A stretch of DNA of 64,000 bases, from contig NZ_WRXO01000003.1 in the NCBI RefSeq assembly GCF_009758125.1, forward strand, positions 620,001-684,000. Direction: 5' to 3'. A program made the translations under genes and the position numbers. Shown here in pieces: positions 9,255-20,000 of the stretch. Source of the stretch: Chitinophaga oryziterrae (GTDB lineage Bacteria; Bacteroidota; Bacteroidia; Chitinophagales; Chitinophagaceae). Each line of letters opens with the position of its first letter. Position 1 is the first letter of the stretch. The notes beneath the pieces are model-generated. The model ran no database searches, was not told where the DNA came from, and saw only the letters and a list, made by a program, of their open reading frames with translations.

Positions 9255-9554
9255 ATGATGAAAACAAAGATAGGAAGACTGCGCCTGATCGCTTTCTTCG
9301 AAGGACTTTCCCTGCTGATACTGACAGGTATAGCGGTGCCGCTTAAATACGTTTACCATGACCCTTCACTGGTGAAAACATTGGGACCTGTACACGGTTT
9401 GTTGTTTGTATTATTTGTGTTCAATACATTGAGTGTAGGCGTGGAGTATAAGTGGAAATTCCGTACCACTACCTGGAAGGTATTGCTGGCGTGTATCATC
9501 CCTTTTGGCACGTTTTATATCGACAAAACCATCTTATCCCGGATAAAAAGTTAA
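9255..9554 (+). CDS. DUF3817 family small membrane protein
   Basis: This is a small integral membrane protein of about 99 residues. It contains the family opening GRLRLIAFFEGLSLLILTG, the segment LGPVHGLLFVLFVFNTL, and a third hydrophobic stretch (WKVLLACIIPFGTFYIDK). The conserved Glu in helix 1 and His in helix 2 are typical of DUF3817. The biochemical role is not established. ATGs at 9240, 9255 and 9258 are all possible; the later pair gives the usual M-K-T-x-x-G-R start. It follows an AraC gene and precedes pepE on the same strand. Confidence 0.75.
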   Translation: MMKTKIGRLRLIAFFEGLSLLILTGIAVPLKYVYHDPSLVKTLGPVHGLLFVLFVFNTLSVGVEYKWKFRTTTWKVLLACIIPFGTFYIDKTILSRIKS

Positions 9555-9567
9555 TTTCGCATTCATT

Positions 9568-10272
9568 ATGAAGAATGTCGTTTTAGCCAGTACATCTACC
9601 TTACACGGGCAAACTTACCTGGAGTACTTATTACCGGTAATTAAAGAACTATTCAGTGGGATAGAAGAGGTGATCTTTATCCCGTATGCAAGACCCGGAG
9701 GAATTTCCCATGATGAATATACCAGTCGGGTTACTACCGCATTTACCGCTCTTAATTTGCGTGTGCGTGGCCTGCATACTTTCGAAAACCCTGTTGCAGC
9801 AGTGCAAAAAGGACAGGCGTTTTTTACCGGTGGAGGGAATACTTTCCTGCTGGTACAGCAGTTGCATGCATTGCAGGTAATGGATGCGCTGAAAGCCGCC
9901 GTGGAAGGTGGTAAGCCTTATCTGGGCAGTAGTGCGGGGAGTAATATCGGTGGTGTGAATATGCAGACAACGAATGATATGCCGATCGTATATCCGGCCA
10001 GTTTCCAGACGATGGGACTGATCCCTTTTAATTTAAATCCTCATTATATGGACCCTATTCCGGGCGTGCTGCATATGGGTGAATCCAGGGAAACAAGGAT
10101 CCGTGAGTTTCAGGTGCAGCAACCATTGCCGGTTGTTGGATTGAGAGAAGGGAGCTGGATAAGGGTGAAGGGAGGCGTTATTACATTAGAAGGATCGGAG
10201 CCTGCGAAGATATTTGAAGCGGGGAAGGAAGCGTATGAACTGAGTGCAGGGAAAGAGATTATATTTGAATAG
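9568..10272 (+). CDS. pepE: Dipeptidase E (peptidase family S51)
   Basis: PepE is a cytoplasmic serine peptidase that hydrolyses dipeptides with an N-terminal aspartate. The 234-residue protein has the nucleophile elbow GSSAGSN with Ser122, and the remaining triad candidates Asp137 (TNDMP) and His159 (NPHYMDP). The opening IPYARPGG segment and the FFTGGGNTFLL glycine-rich turn are also typical. It starts 13 bp after the DUF3817 gene, so the two may share a transcript. A 23-bp-arm hairpin lies just downstream, facing the convergent fucosidase gene. Confidence 0.92.
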   Translation: MKNVVLASTSTLHGQTYLEYLLPVIKELFSGIEEVIFIPYARPGGISHDEYTSRVTTAFTALNLRVRGLHTFENPVAAVQKGQAFFTGGGNTFLLVQQLHALQVMDALKAAVEGGKPYLGSSAGSNIGGVNMQTTNDMPIVYPASFQTMGLIPFNLNPHYMDPIPGVLHMGESRETRIREFQVQQPLPVVGLREGSWIRVKGGVITLEGSEPAKIFEAGKEAYELSAGKEIIFE

Positions 10273-10292
10273 TAACAAGACGGTTTAAAAAG

Positions 10293-10350
10293 AGCTTTAT
10301 CCTATGCCTGTCCTTTGCTTTTTAGCGAAGGACAGGCATAGGATAAAGCT
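10293..10350. terminator. Bidirectional terminator hairpin with 23-bp perfect arms
   Basis: The arms at 10293-10315 and 10328-10350 are exact reverse complements (AGCTTTATCCTATGCCTG onward), separated by a 12-base T-rich loop. The hairpin lies between the convergent pepE and fucosidase stop codons. Neither side has a long T-tract, so termination by hairpin strength in both directions is inferred. Confidence 0.7.
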
Positions 10351-10363
10351 TACCAGTTGTTTT

Positions 10364-11722
10364 TTATTTCAGTACTACTTCAATTACAGGAATAGTATAA
10401 GGTGGTTGCTTCTCCGGCAATGTTAACACCAGGTCATTCCCTTTTACTTCTCTTATAATCTCTGAATTATCATGCAGGAACTGTGTATATCTTGCCTGTG
10501 CAGCATAACCTTTGAGGGTAATGCTACCACCGGAAGGGTACTGCATCAGGTGTACGTATAAACGTTTGGTAACAGGGTTGTAGGTCAGCATGGTATTTTC
10601 CGGAGCAACAAAACTTTCCGGCGCTTCTTTACAACCATATATTGCACGGTCGTTTACATGCATCCACTGGCTGATACTGTCCAGCGCGCGTTCTGCGCGA
10701 TAATCAAAAGTACCGCGGGCAGTGGGGCCAACGTTTAAGATCAGATTACCGCTTTTGCTTACGGAAGTGATGAGCAGTGTCAGTAATTCGTGATTAGTTT
10801 TCCAGCTGTTCTCATCACGGTAATACCCCCATGAGCCGGAGAAGGTCTGACAGGTTTCGAAAGGCATACCATTGTATAATGATTTCAGTTCGGAAGGTTT
10901 CACCTGTTCCGGAGTGGCGAAATCGGCGCCATCTTCGTATTCGTCCAGGTCCAGGCGGTTATCCACGATAATACCTGGTTGCAGTTTACGGATAAGTTTC
11001 AGCAGTTCTACAGAGCCCCAGTCGTTTTTCCCTTTACCTGGGTGAGCCCCGGGGTAGGAGAAATCGAGCCACATGATATCTATCTTACCGTATCTGGTGA
11101 GTAGTTCTGTGATCTGGTTATGCATATAGGTACGGTATTTGGCTATATCCCGGCCTTTGTTCAAACGGGCATAGATGGTATCCTTGCCTACATCGGTAGT
11201 AGGGCGTTGTGAGTGGAATTCATCGATGGGGAAATCGGGATGATGCCAGTCCAACAATGAGTAATAGAATCCTACTTTAATACCTTCAGCTCTGAAAGCC
11301 TCTACAAATTCCTTTACGATATCCCTTTTTAAAGGGGTATTGGTGGATTTGAAGTTGGTGAATTTAGAGTCGAACAGGCAAAAGCCTTCATGGTGTTTGG
11401 TAGTGAGTACGGCGTACTTCATACCGGCGGCTTTGGCCCGTTTGGCCCATTCCTTTGGATTGTAGAGGTCTGGGTTGAAGAGGTCGAAGTACGTCTGGTA
11501 GTGTTCGTCGGAGAGGCGTTCGCGGTTTTTCACCCATTCGTGCCTGGCAGGCATGGCATATAAGCCAAAATGGATAAACATACCGAACCTGTCGTGTGTC
11601 CACCAGGACATGCGTTCCTGTTTCTGTGCGGACGTTTCGTTCCCTATTCTTTTCTTTTGTTGCGCCTCAGTGGCGGATGTACAGCAAAGTACAAGAAGTA
11701 AAATGGTTAATAATCTTTTCAT
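10364..11722 (-). CDS. Secreted alpha-L-fucosidase, GH29
   Basis: GH29 enzymes release terminal alpha-L-fucose from glycans by a retaining mechanism. The 452-residue protein starts with a signal peptide (KRLLTILLLVLCCTSATEAQ), so it works in the periplasm or at the cell surface. Family motifs are WTHDRFGMFIHFGLYAMPAR, YAVLTTKHHEGFCLF, FYYSLLDWHHPDF and DIMWLDFSY, whose Asp220 is the expected nucleophile. The C-terminal 100 residues form a beta domain. No SusC/D genes flank it, so it is a stand-alone glycosidase here; a link to the locus at 24-36 kb is not supported by position. Confidence 0.92.
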   Translation of the reverse strand: MKRLLTILLLVLCCTSATEAQQKKRIGNETSAQKQERMSWWTHDRFGMFIHFGLYAMPARHEWVKNRERLSDEHYQTYFDLFNPDLYNPKEWAKRAKAAGMKYAVLTTKHHEGFCLFDSKFTNFKSTNTPLKRDIVKEFVEAFRAEGIKVGFYYSLLDWHHPDFPIDEFHSQRPTTDVGKDTIYARLNKGRDIAKYRTYMHNQITELLTRYGKIDIMWLDFSYPGAHPGKGKNDWGSVELLKLIRKLQPGIIVDNRLDLDEYEDGADFATPEQVKPSELKSLYNGMPFETCQTFSGSWGYYRDENSWKTNHELLTLLITSVSKSGNLILNVGPTARGTFDYRAERALDSISQWMHVNDRAIYGCKEAPESFVAPENTMLTYNPVTKRLYVHLMQYPSGGSITLKGYAAQARYTQFLHDNSEIIREVKGNDLVLTLPEKQPPYTIPVIEVVLK

Positions 11723-11880
11723 GCGACCTGTTTAATGTAAGAACTACACCTTTTTTCATAAAATGGGTGAGTGTAAAATATAAAAATCCTTACATTATAT
11801 GTACAAATCATCGATTTTAACCTGGGTTAAAGTTAATATCAACTTTTAGCCTGAGATTTGTGTTATAAAAATTAAACAAA

Positions 11881-12303
11881 ATGAAAAGAACATCAAACGC
11901 ACATTGGAACGGTAATTTAAAAGAAGGTAAAGGTGAAATCTCTACACAAAGCACTGTGTTGAACAACACCCAGTATTCGTTTAATACCCGTTTTGCTGAC
12001 GGCGTAGGTACTAACCCGGAGGAACTGATCGCAGCTGGTCATGCAGGATGTTTCACGATGGCGGTATCAGCTATCTTATCCCAACAGGGTATTACTGCTG
12101 GTGATCTGGATACAAAAGCGGTGATAGAACTGGACCCTGTTGCCCAGAAAATAACAGGTATTGCACTTGAATTAAAGGCTACTGCTATTGATGGCGTATC
12201 AGAAGAACAATTTAAAACATTTGCCCAGCTGGCAAAAGAAAATTGTCCTATTTCCAAGTTGCTTACCGGCGCACCGATTTCGTTGAATGTGATTTACGGA
12301 TAA
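11881..12303 (+). CDS. osmC: OsmC family peroxiredoxin-like protein
   Basis: OsmC/Ohr proteins reduce organic hydroperoxides using two conserved cysteines. This 140-residue protein carries both: Cys57 in AAGHAGCFTMAVS and a second in KENCPISKLLTG. The N-terminal RTSNAHWNGNLKEGKG segment and the NPEELIAAGHA motif place it in the OsmC rather than the Ohr branch. It is monocistronic, with its own terminator at 12322-12367, and is divergent from the fucosidase. Cytoplasmic location is expected because there is no signal peptide. Confidence 0.92.
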   Translation: MKRTSNAHWNGNLKEGKGEISTQSTVLNNTQYSFNTRFADGVGTNPEELIAAGHAGCFTMAVSAILSQQGITAGDLDTKAVIELDPVAQKITGIALELKATAIDGVSEEQFKTFAQLAKENCPISKLLTGAPISLNVIYG

Positions 12304-12321
12304 ATAATTGTTGACGTTAGA

Positions 12322-12367
12322 AGCTCCTGATCAAGCCGATTTGGCTTGGTCAGGAGTTTTTATTTTT
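12322..12367 (+). terminator. Rho-independent terminator after osmC
   Basis: CTCCTGATCAAGCC (12324-12337) pairs with GGCTTGGTCAGGAG (12343-12356), with one G-U type mismatch and a GATTT loop. It is followed by a T-rich tract (TTTTTATTTTT). It begins about 20 bp after the osmC stop. Confidence 0.85.
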
Positions 12368-12433
12368 AATTATGTTTACATGAATTTTGTATTTAGAGAA
12401 TATATAAATTGCAGCCCTTAATGTTTGTTAACC

Positions 12434-13585
12434 ATGAAAGACTACGGCGTACTATTTCTTGAGATTAAAAATAAGATTCAAAAGGCCCAGGTAAAAACAG
12501 TTATCACAGCAAATGCGCACATGCTGTTTTTATATTGGGAAATGGGTAATTATATTCTTAAACATCAGAATGAGCAAGGGTGGGGTGCAAAAATTATAAA
12601 ACTGTTAGCTGCCGATTTAAAAAAGGAGTTTCCCGCGATTAAAGGTTTTTCTGCCAGAAACCTGTTATACATGAAACAATTTTCAGAAGCATATCCTATA
12701 GAATTTTTACGACGGTTTGTTGAATTGGAGGATGAATTAAATTCAAAGAATGCGTTTGCGCAACAACTTGTTTCACAAATGTTATCTATTGATAATCAAA
12801 ATTTTGTAATTGCGCAGCAACCTGCTGCGCAATTAGACGAAGTCGTTTTTTTACAATCTGTGGTAGCTAAATTAACATGGTCTCACCATATGATTTTACT
12901 GGATAAATTAACCCATCCTGGTAAGCGGTTCTGGTACATGTTAAATACGATAGAACATGGTAATAGTCGTAATGTACTCGCCATGCAGATACAAAGCGAC
13001 CTGTTTGAACGCCAGGTTGTCGCAAAAAAGATTACAAATTTCTCAAGAACGCTACCAGAACCCAATACTGATTTTGCTAATTACATTATAAAGGACCCCT
13101 ATATATTCGATTTTGTGCAGGCAAAAGAAAAAGCGGATGAACGAAATATTGAACAACAACTTACTGATCATATTACCAAATTCCTGCTGGAACTTGGTAA
13201 AGGCTTTGCCTTTATCGGTAAACAGGTAAAAATGGAAGTAGGCGGCCAGGATTTTTATATAGATTTACTCCTTTACCATATCCGCCTGCATGCTTATGTA
13301 GTTGTGGAATTAAAAGCAAGGGATTTTCAGGCGGGCGATGCCGGCCAGCTCAATTTCTATATCAATCTTATCAATGATAGAATGAAAGGGCCGAATGATC
13401 ATGACACTATTGGTATCTTATTATGCAAAGGGAAGAATGAAGTATTGGCTGAGTATGCATTGAGAGGGATGATGCATCCCATTGGGGTTGCTGAATATCA
13501 GCTGGCGAAAGCGGTTCCGGAAGAACTAAAATCCCAGCTTCCGGATATTGCTGATCTGGAGCAGGAACTGGCAGAAGAGCAATAA
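12434..13585 (+). CDS. PD-(D/E)XK nuclease domain protein, DUF1016/YhcG family
   Basis: This 383-residue protein has the two-part YhcG layout. The N-terminal DUF1016_N helical domain contains YWEMGNYI and GFSARNLLYMKQF. The C-terminal nuclease domain has Asp277 (FYIDLLLYH) and Glu292-x-Lys294 (VVVELKA) as the PD-(D/E)XK core, followed by GDAGQLNFYINLIND. The family is often found with restriction-modification or mobile DNA; its exact role is unsettled. Here it stands alone between osmC and an AT-rich gap, with no methylase or toxin partner visible. The coding sequence appears more AT-rich than its neighbours, which is consistent with recent acquisition. ATG at 12434 is preferred over an upstream TTG. 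Confidence 0.88.
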   Translation: MKDYGVLFLEIKNKIQKAQVKTVITANAHMLFLYWEMGNYILKHQNEQGWGAKIIKLLAADLKKEFPAIKGFSARNLLYMKQFSEAYPIEFLRRFVELEDELNSKNAFAQQLVSQMLSIDNQNFVIAQQPAAQLDEVVFLQSVVAKLTWSHHMILLDKLTHPGKRFWYMLNTIEHGNSRNVLAMQIQSDLFERQVVAKKITNFSRTLPEPNTDFANYIIKDPYIFDFVQAKEKADERNIEQQLTDHITKFLLELGKGFAFIGKQVKMEVGGQDFYIDLLLYHIRLHAYVVVELKARDFQAGDAGQLNFYINLINDRMKGPNDHDTIGILLCKGKNEVLAEYALRGMMHPIGVAEYQLAKAVPEELKSQLPDIADLEQELAEEQ

Positions 13586-14001
13586 TAGAAGCGGTTAATA
13601 ATATGGAATCAGAAACCGTGGAGTTGCAGTGTTTGAATATTAGTTTTATATAGAAATGAATAATAATAGAAGCAGCAGTCTTATATCAAAATTCCATAAA
13701 AAAACCGGAATAAGAATATTCCGGCCATTACTTTAACCTACAACTGTTACACTGTTAGTAACAATAAATTTAATCTTATCTGTCTGCCGATTTAATACAA
13801 ATTTAGATGTTAAGATAGCGTAATACAATTGCTAAATAGCATAATGTATTGTACAAATTATGGGTTATTAGCCCAGAAAGATCTATCTTCACCATAACTG
13901 ATGTTAGTCTGAGAGCCTTTTACTTCTTATTCCTTCTCAGCATAATTACACCCCTATATCTCTGCGCTTTTAATGGGTGCTTTTCAATTAAGACTGTCAA
14001 T
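13586..14001. other. AT-rich 416-bp gap before the glucan synthase gene
   Basis: No convincing gene is present. The gap holds a minus-strand terminator-like hairpin (13698-13724), a short inverted repeat TGTTAC/GTAACA near 13745-13766, and a nested AT-rich inverted repeat around 13825-13855 (TACAAT...ATTGTA enclosing TGCTA...TAGCA). The glucan synthase reading frame stays open leftwards to a TTG near 13849, but that extension does not resemble the family N-terminus. Confidence 0.5.
13698..13724 (-). terminator. Terminator-like hairpin on the minus strand
   Basis: CCGGAATA (13705-13712) and TATTCCGG (13717-13724) pair around a 4-base loop. Read on the minus strand the stem is followed by seven T residues (complement of 13698-13704). 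No minus-strand gene was recognised that it would terminate. Confidence 0.5.
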
Positions 14002-17000
14002 ATGAAGGTAACAACTAGTACGGTGTTTGATATTTTGTCGCGGCTGCGAGTGTATTTCCAGGGAGATACGAACGTCCGGAATTATGGTATAGAAGAACCT
14101 TTCCGTTCGGAACTCTACAGCTCGGACCAAATGAACCGGCATGGACAGGTCGTTGCCCGTTCACATAAACTGATGAAGAAAAATGCTTCTGATCAGTTGT
14201 TGAAAAGACTGGACAATAATGAAGTGGTGTTGCTGGAAGTACGGAATGTGCTGGTAGAAAGTATCCGTAACGGCAAAACTATTACTCCCGCTGCTGAATG
14301 GCTACTCGATAATTTTTACCTGATAGAAGAACAGGTTGTAATTGCAAAGAAACATTTACCTAAAGGATATAGTGAAGGACTCCCTTACCTCGCAGATGGT
14401 GTTTCTGCGGGTATGCCCCGCGTGTATGATATCGTGCTGGAAATTATAGCACACAGCGATGGGAGAGTGGACGCAAAAAGCCTCAGCGGATTCATCTTTT
14501 CTTACCAGACTTATACCATACTTGAACTTGGTGAACTATGGGCGATTCCTATCATGCTTCGCCTTGCGGTCATTGAAAATTTGAGAAGAGTATCCGAGAA
14601 GATCGCCCTGGACATGATAGACAGGAACCTCGCTGATTACTGGGCGGATAGAATGATGACCACCGTCACTGACGAACCCGGTAACCTCATTCTGACTATC
14701 GCCGATATGGTGAGGGCAAAGCCTGTGTTGACAGGCCCTTTTGTAGCTGCGTTTACCCGCAACTTACAGGGGAAAGGTCCGGCACTGGCACTGCCCCTTA
14801 ACTGGATGGAACAACAGTTGGCCGGTATGGGGATCAACAGCAATGACATGGTTCGGCAGGAGAACCAGAAACAGGCTGCTGACCAGGTATCCGTGAGTAA
14901 CAGCATAGGTACGTTACGCTTCCTTGGCGCTACCGACTGGCGGGAGTTCGTAGAAGATCTTAGCAGTGTGGAGCATATTCTTCGTAAGGATGCGACGTAT
15001 CCGCTGATGGATTTTGCTACGAGGGACAGATACCGGCACGTAGTAGAAGCGATTTCCAAAGCATCTCCGCTGTCGGAAACAGAAGTGGCGCGGAAAGTCC
15101 TGGCGCTTGCTATGGAAAAACTACTAACGGACGTTCCTCACACGGATACATCAGCAGGACAAACAGAAGTACCTGCCTCAGCAAAATCAGAAAGACAAAA
15201 TCACGTTGGATATTATTTAATTGATAAAGGATTAAAAATAACAGAGCAGGCAGCAGGCATGCGTCATAGCTTAAAACAGAACATTTTCCGGTTCACCCGG
15301 CAGATGCCTGTGTTCCTTTATCTGTTTTCCATAGCCGCTATTACATTTATACTTGCCGGTGGTATGTGGTGGCTGGCCTATCAGCATGGTACCAGCAATC
15401 CCTGGATATTATCCCTGTTAGGGATCATTGCAACGTTCAGCGCTTCGCAACTGGCCGTGTCCCTGGTGAACTGGTTCTGCACGATTTGGGTAAGACCGAC
15501 CCTGCTGCCAAGAATGGACTTCTCCAAAGGCATTCCGGAAACATGCAGGTCGCTGGTCATCATTCCTACCATGTTATCTGGCAAAGGGGATATTGATGAT
15601 CTGGTAGAGGCCCTGGAAATACGTTTTCTGGCTAACAGGGAGGCCAATCTGCACTTTGGCCTGCTTACCGATTTCATGGACGCCTATGATGCTGTAATGC
15701 CCGGAGACGAGGCGTTACTGGAACATGTCAGCAGCAGGATCAACGCACTGAATCAGAAATATAAGCAACCCGATATCTTCTTTCTCTTTCACCGTCCCAG
15801 GATCTGGAATAAGTGCGAACGTAAATGGATGGGCTATGAAAGGAAAAGAGGAAAACTATCTGCACTGAATGCATTCCTGCGCGGAAAAGGACAAGATGCC
15901 TTTTCTTTAATCATAGGAGATACTACGTTACTCCACCAGGTAAAGTATGTTATCACCCTGGATTCCGATACACAGTTACCACGTGAAGCCGCCTGGAAGT
16001 TCATCGCTACCATGGCACATCCGCTGAATCGGGCTATTTATGATAAGCGGGAGAAGCGTGTTACGGAAGGATATGGTATATTACAGCCCCGTGTAGACTC
16101 CGGTATTCCCAAACACGCTACCTCACTGTATCTGCGTATGCAGGGCAATGTATCCGGTATCGATCCTTATACCAAAGTATCTTCCGATGTATACCAGGAT
16201 ATTTTCCATGAAGGCTCTTTCATAGGTAAAGGGATTTATGATGTAGATATCTTCGAACAGGCACTCCGCAACGTATTCCCGGAAAACCGCATCCTGAGCC
16301 ATGACTTGCTGGAAGGCTGCTATACACGCTCAGGCCTACTCAGCGACGTATTGTTATACGAGGAAAACCCGGCACAATACGCAGCAGATGTAAAACGTCA
16401 TCACCGCTGGATAAGAGGCGACTGGCAAATAGGTGCGTGGATGATGCCTTTCGTTACCAATGCGAAAAGACGACTGGTTAAAAACAAACTCTCCGGTTTA
16501 TCGCGCTGGAAGATCTTTGATAATCTTCGCCGTAGCCTGATACCCGTCTCTTTATTGTTGTTATTGCTAACAGGATGGACAGTACTGCCTTTCCCCTGGT
16601 TCTGGATATCAGTGGTAACCTTTATTATCTTATTGCCGGTAATAATAGCTGCGGGATGGCAACTGATCCATAAACCACTTGATCTGGCCCTTAAAGCACA
16701 TTTACTGGAAGTAGCCATCTCCGTTAGAGATGTACTGCTCCGTTTTCTATTTGGCCTTGCTGTACTGCCTTACGAGGCTTTGAAAAATATGGATGCTATC
16801 ATCCGCACCAACTGGCGGATGATCATCTCTCACAGGAAACTGCTGCAATGGACGCCTTCTGCTACTGCCACCAGAAGTACGCGCTATGATGTATGGTCTG
16901 TGTACCGGTCCATGTGGATAACACCATTCCTGTCATTAGGCTGCGGAAGTTTATTCCTGTGTATCAATCATGAAGCATTTTTTGTAGCATACCCTATACT

Positions 17001-20000
17001 GACGTTATGGTTATTCGCTCCTGCATTTGCCTGGAGATTAAGCAAAGCAGAGGCGGAAGAAACGAACGGACTGAATGAAGTGCAAACTTTATTCCTGCAT
17101 AGAACGGCGCGTAAAACATGGGCTTTCTTTGAAGATTTCGTGAATGAGGACGAGAACTGGCTGCCGCCGGATAATTTCCAGGAACGGCCTGTACCGGTAA
17201 TCGCACACCGCACTTCCCCTACCAACATGGGAATGGCTTTACTGGCTAATCTGACTGCTTATGACTTTGGATATATAGGCGGAGAAGAACTCACCACAAG
17301 GACGGCCAATGCCCTGGAAACAATGGGTAAACTGGAACGTTACCGTGGGCATTTTTATAACTGGTACGATACATTATCCCTGTTGCCGATGTATCCGAGA
17401 TATGTATCTACAGTAGATAGCGGTAACCTTGCAGGACATTTGTTTACATTAAGACAAGGTCTGCTGGCCCTGCCGGAACAGCCGGTGCTTAATGCCAACA
17501 CCTGGGAGGGATTGATAACCACCTGTTTAATTATCCGCGATATACATCACAGCGAAATAATTAAAAATATCCTTACTTTATTACTGGCAGGAAATGCAGA
17601 TCTGGACCAATTATTAAGGCTCACGGACGCATTGGCCAGACAACATGAAAAAAGCGGAGGGGAAATTAATAAATGGATCTTTAAATTATCTTCCCGGATA
17701 AAGAAGATAAAAGAGGAATTGCACCAGTTATTACCTTCACCCGTTCCTGAAAAGTATGCAAGGTTTGTAATGACATCCTTACAGGATATCAAAGATTTTA
17801 ATCCGATCACCTACCTGCAGCAGGAAAATACAGCAGAAGAAATTGTATGGTTAACGGCCATGCAAAACGCCAATAACATCGCTACGGAAAGAATAACATT
17901 GTTAGAGACTTTAGCAGAGCAATGCGAACAGCTCTGTGATGTGGAATATGAATTCCTGTTCAATAAATCTACCAGTTTATTAAGAATAGGTTATAACGTA
18001 GAAGAGCAGAGGAAAGATGATAGTTATTACGATCTGCTGGCCTCCGAAGCAAGATTAGGGATCTTTGTAGCGATCGCGCAGGGCAAACTGCCCCAGGAAA
18101 GCTGGTTCGCATTAGGCCGGTTGTTAACCAACTCCGGTGGCGATCCAATATTACTCTCCTGGAGCGGCTCCATGTTCGAATACCTGATGCCACAACTGGT
18201 AATGCCTACCTACGACAACACCCTGCTCTACCAGACAAATAAGGCTACCGTAAAACGGCAGATAGAATATGCCGGTCAGCGTGGTATTCCCTGGGGGATC
18301 TCAGAATCAGGATACAACATGGTAGACGCCGCTATGAATTACCAGTACCGTGCATTCGGTGTTCCGGGACTTGGTCTGAAACGTGGGCTGGAAGAAGACC
18401 TGGTTATTGCGCCTTATGCTACTATGCTGGCGCTGATGGTGCTACCTGCCAGGGCCTGCACCAACCTGCAATTATTATCTGATGAAAAATTTGAAGGAGA
18501 TTATGGCTTTTACGAAGCCGTAGATTATACCAGCAGTCGCTTACCAAGGGGTAAAACAAACAGTATCGTTTACTCTTTTATGATACATCACCAGGGCATG
18601 GGACTTTTATCACTGGCATATGTGCTGCTGAACAAACCCATGCAGCAGCGTTTTGCCGCAGAACTCAGGTTCCAGGCTACACTGTTGTTACTGCAGGAAC
18701 GTATCCCGAGAGCGACACTCTTCTACTCACATACTGCTGATATTATAGAAACGCATACCGCTATCCTGGATATCCCTGTACGGAAAAGCACTGCCAATAC
18801 TGTACTGCCGGAAATACAGTTGTTAAGCAATGGCCGCTACCAGGTGATGATCTCCAATTCCGGAGGAGGGTACAGTCGCTGGAAAGATATGGCTGTTACC
18901 CGCTGGCGGGAAGATGCGACCAAAGACGATCGTGGGGCTTTCTGTTATATAAAGGACGTACAAAGCGGGCGGTTCTGGTCAAATACCTATCAGCCTACCT
19001 TACATCCGCCTAAAGGGTACGAAGCAGTATTCTCTCAGGGCCATGTGGAATTCCGCCGGCAGGATTTTAATATTGATACCCGCACAGAGATAGTGATCTC
19101 TCCGGAAGATGATGTGGAAATGAGACGCATCAGGATCACTAACAGGGGCCTTGCCGTGAAGGTATTGGAGATCACCAGTTATGCAGAAGTAGTGATGGCC
19201 GGTCAGGCTTCCGATGAGGCGCATCCTGCCTTCAGCAACCTTTTTGTACAAACAGAGATCATCCCGGAAAATAAAGCTATTTTCTGTACCCGCCGTCCCC
19301 GGTCTGAAGGAGAAATACCACCCTGGATGTTCCATCTGATGAGCGTGCATGGCGTCACCACGGAAACGGTTTCTTATGAAACAGACCGTTTACAGTTTAT
19401 AGGCAGAGGCAGAACGTTGGTACATCCACAGTCTATGGACAATGAACTACTCTCCGGTAACCAGGGGGCTGTGCTCGATCCGATCATGTCTATCCGTTAC
19501 CGTATTGTCTTAAGGCCTAATCAAACGGCTACTATAGATCTTATTTACGGTATCAGCGAAACAAGAGAGGCCTGTGAAGGACTCATGCACAAATACAAGG
19601 ACCAATACCTGAAGAAACGTGCATTTGATCTCTCCTGGACGCATAGCCAGGTATTACTAAGACAAATAAACGCAACAGAAGCAGATGCACAGCTATATGA
19701 CCGGCTTGCTTCTGCTATTATCTACAGTAATCCGGACCTGCGTGCAGACCCTGCCGTTATACTCAATAACTTCCGCGGACAATCAGGTTTATGGAGCCAT
19801 TCTGTTTCCGGCGATCTGCCTATCGTATTGTTACATATTTACGAGCAGGAAAGTATAGAACTGGTCAGACAAATGGTACAGGCGCATGCTTACTGGCGAC
19901 TGAAAGGACTGGAAGTAGATCTCATCATATGGAATGAAGACCATGGTACTTACCGGCAGTTATTGCAGGACCTGATACAGGGACTGGTAGCTGCGGAAAC

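Noticed and set aside
11733..11797. Inverted repeat TAATGTAAG/CTTACATTA between the fucosidase and osmC genes
   Set aside because: The 9-bp arms are 47 bp apart in an AT-rich region and could easily occur by chance.
13849..14001. N-terminal extension of the glucan synthase from a TTG
   Set aside because: The added 51 residues are unlike the family N-terminus and cross an AT-rich repeat region; ATG at 14002 fits better.
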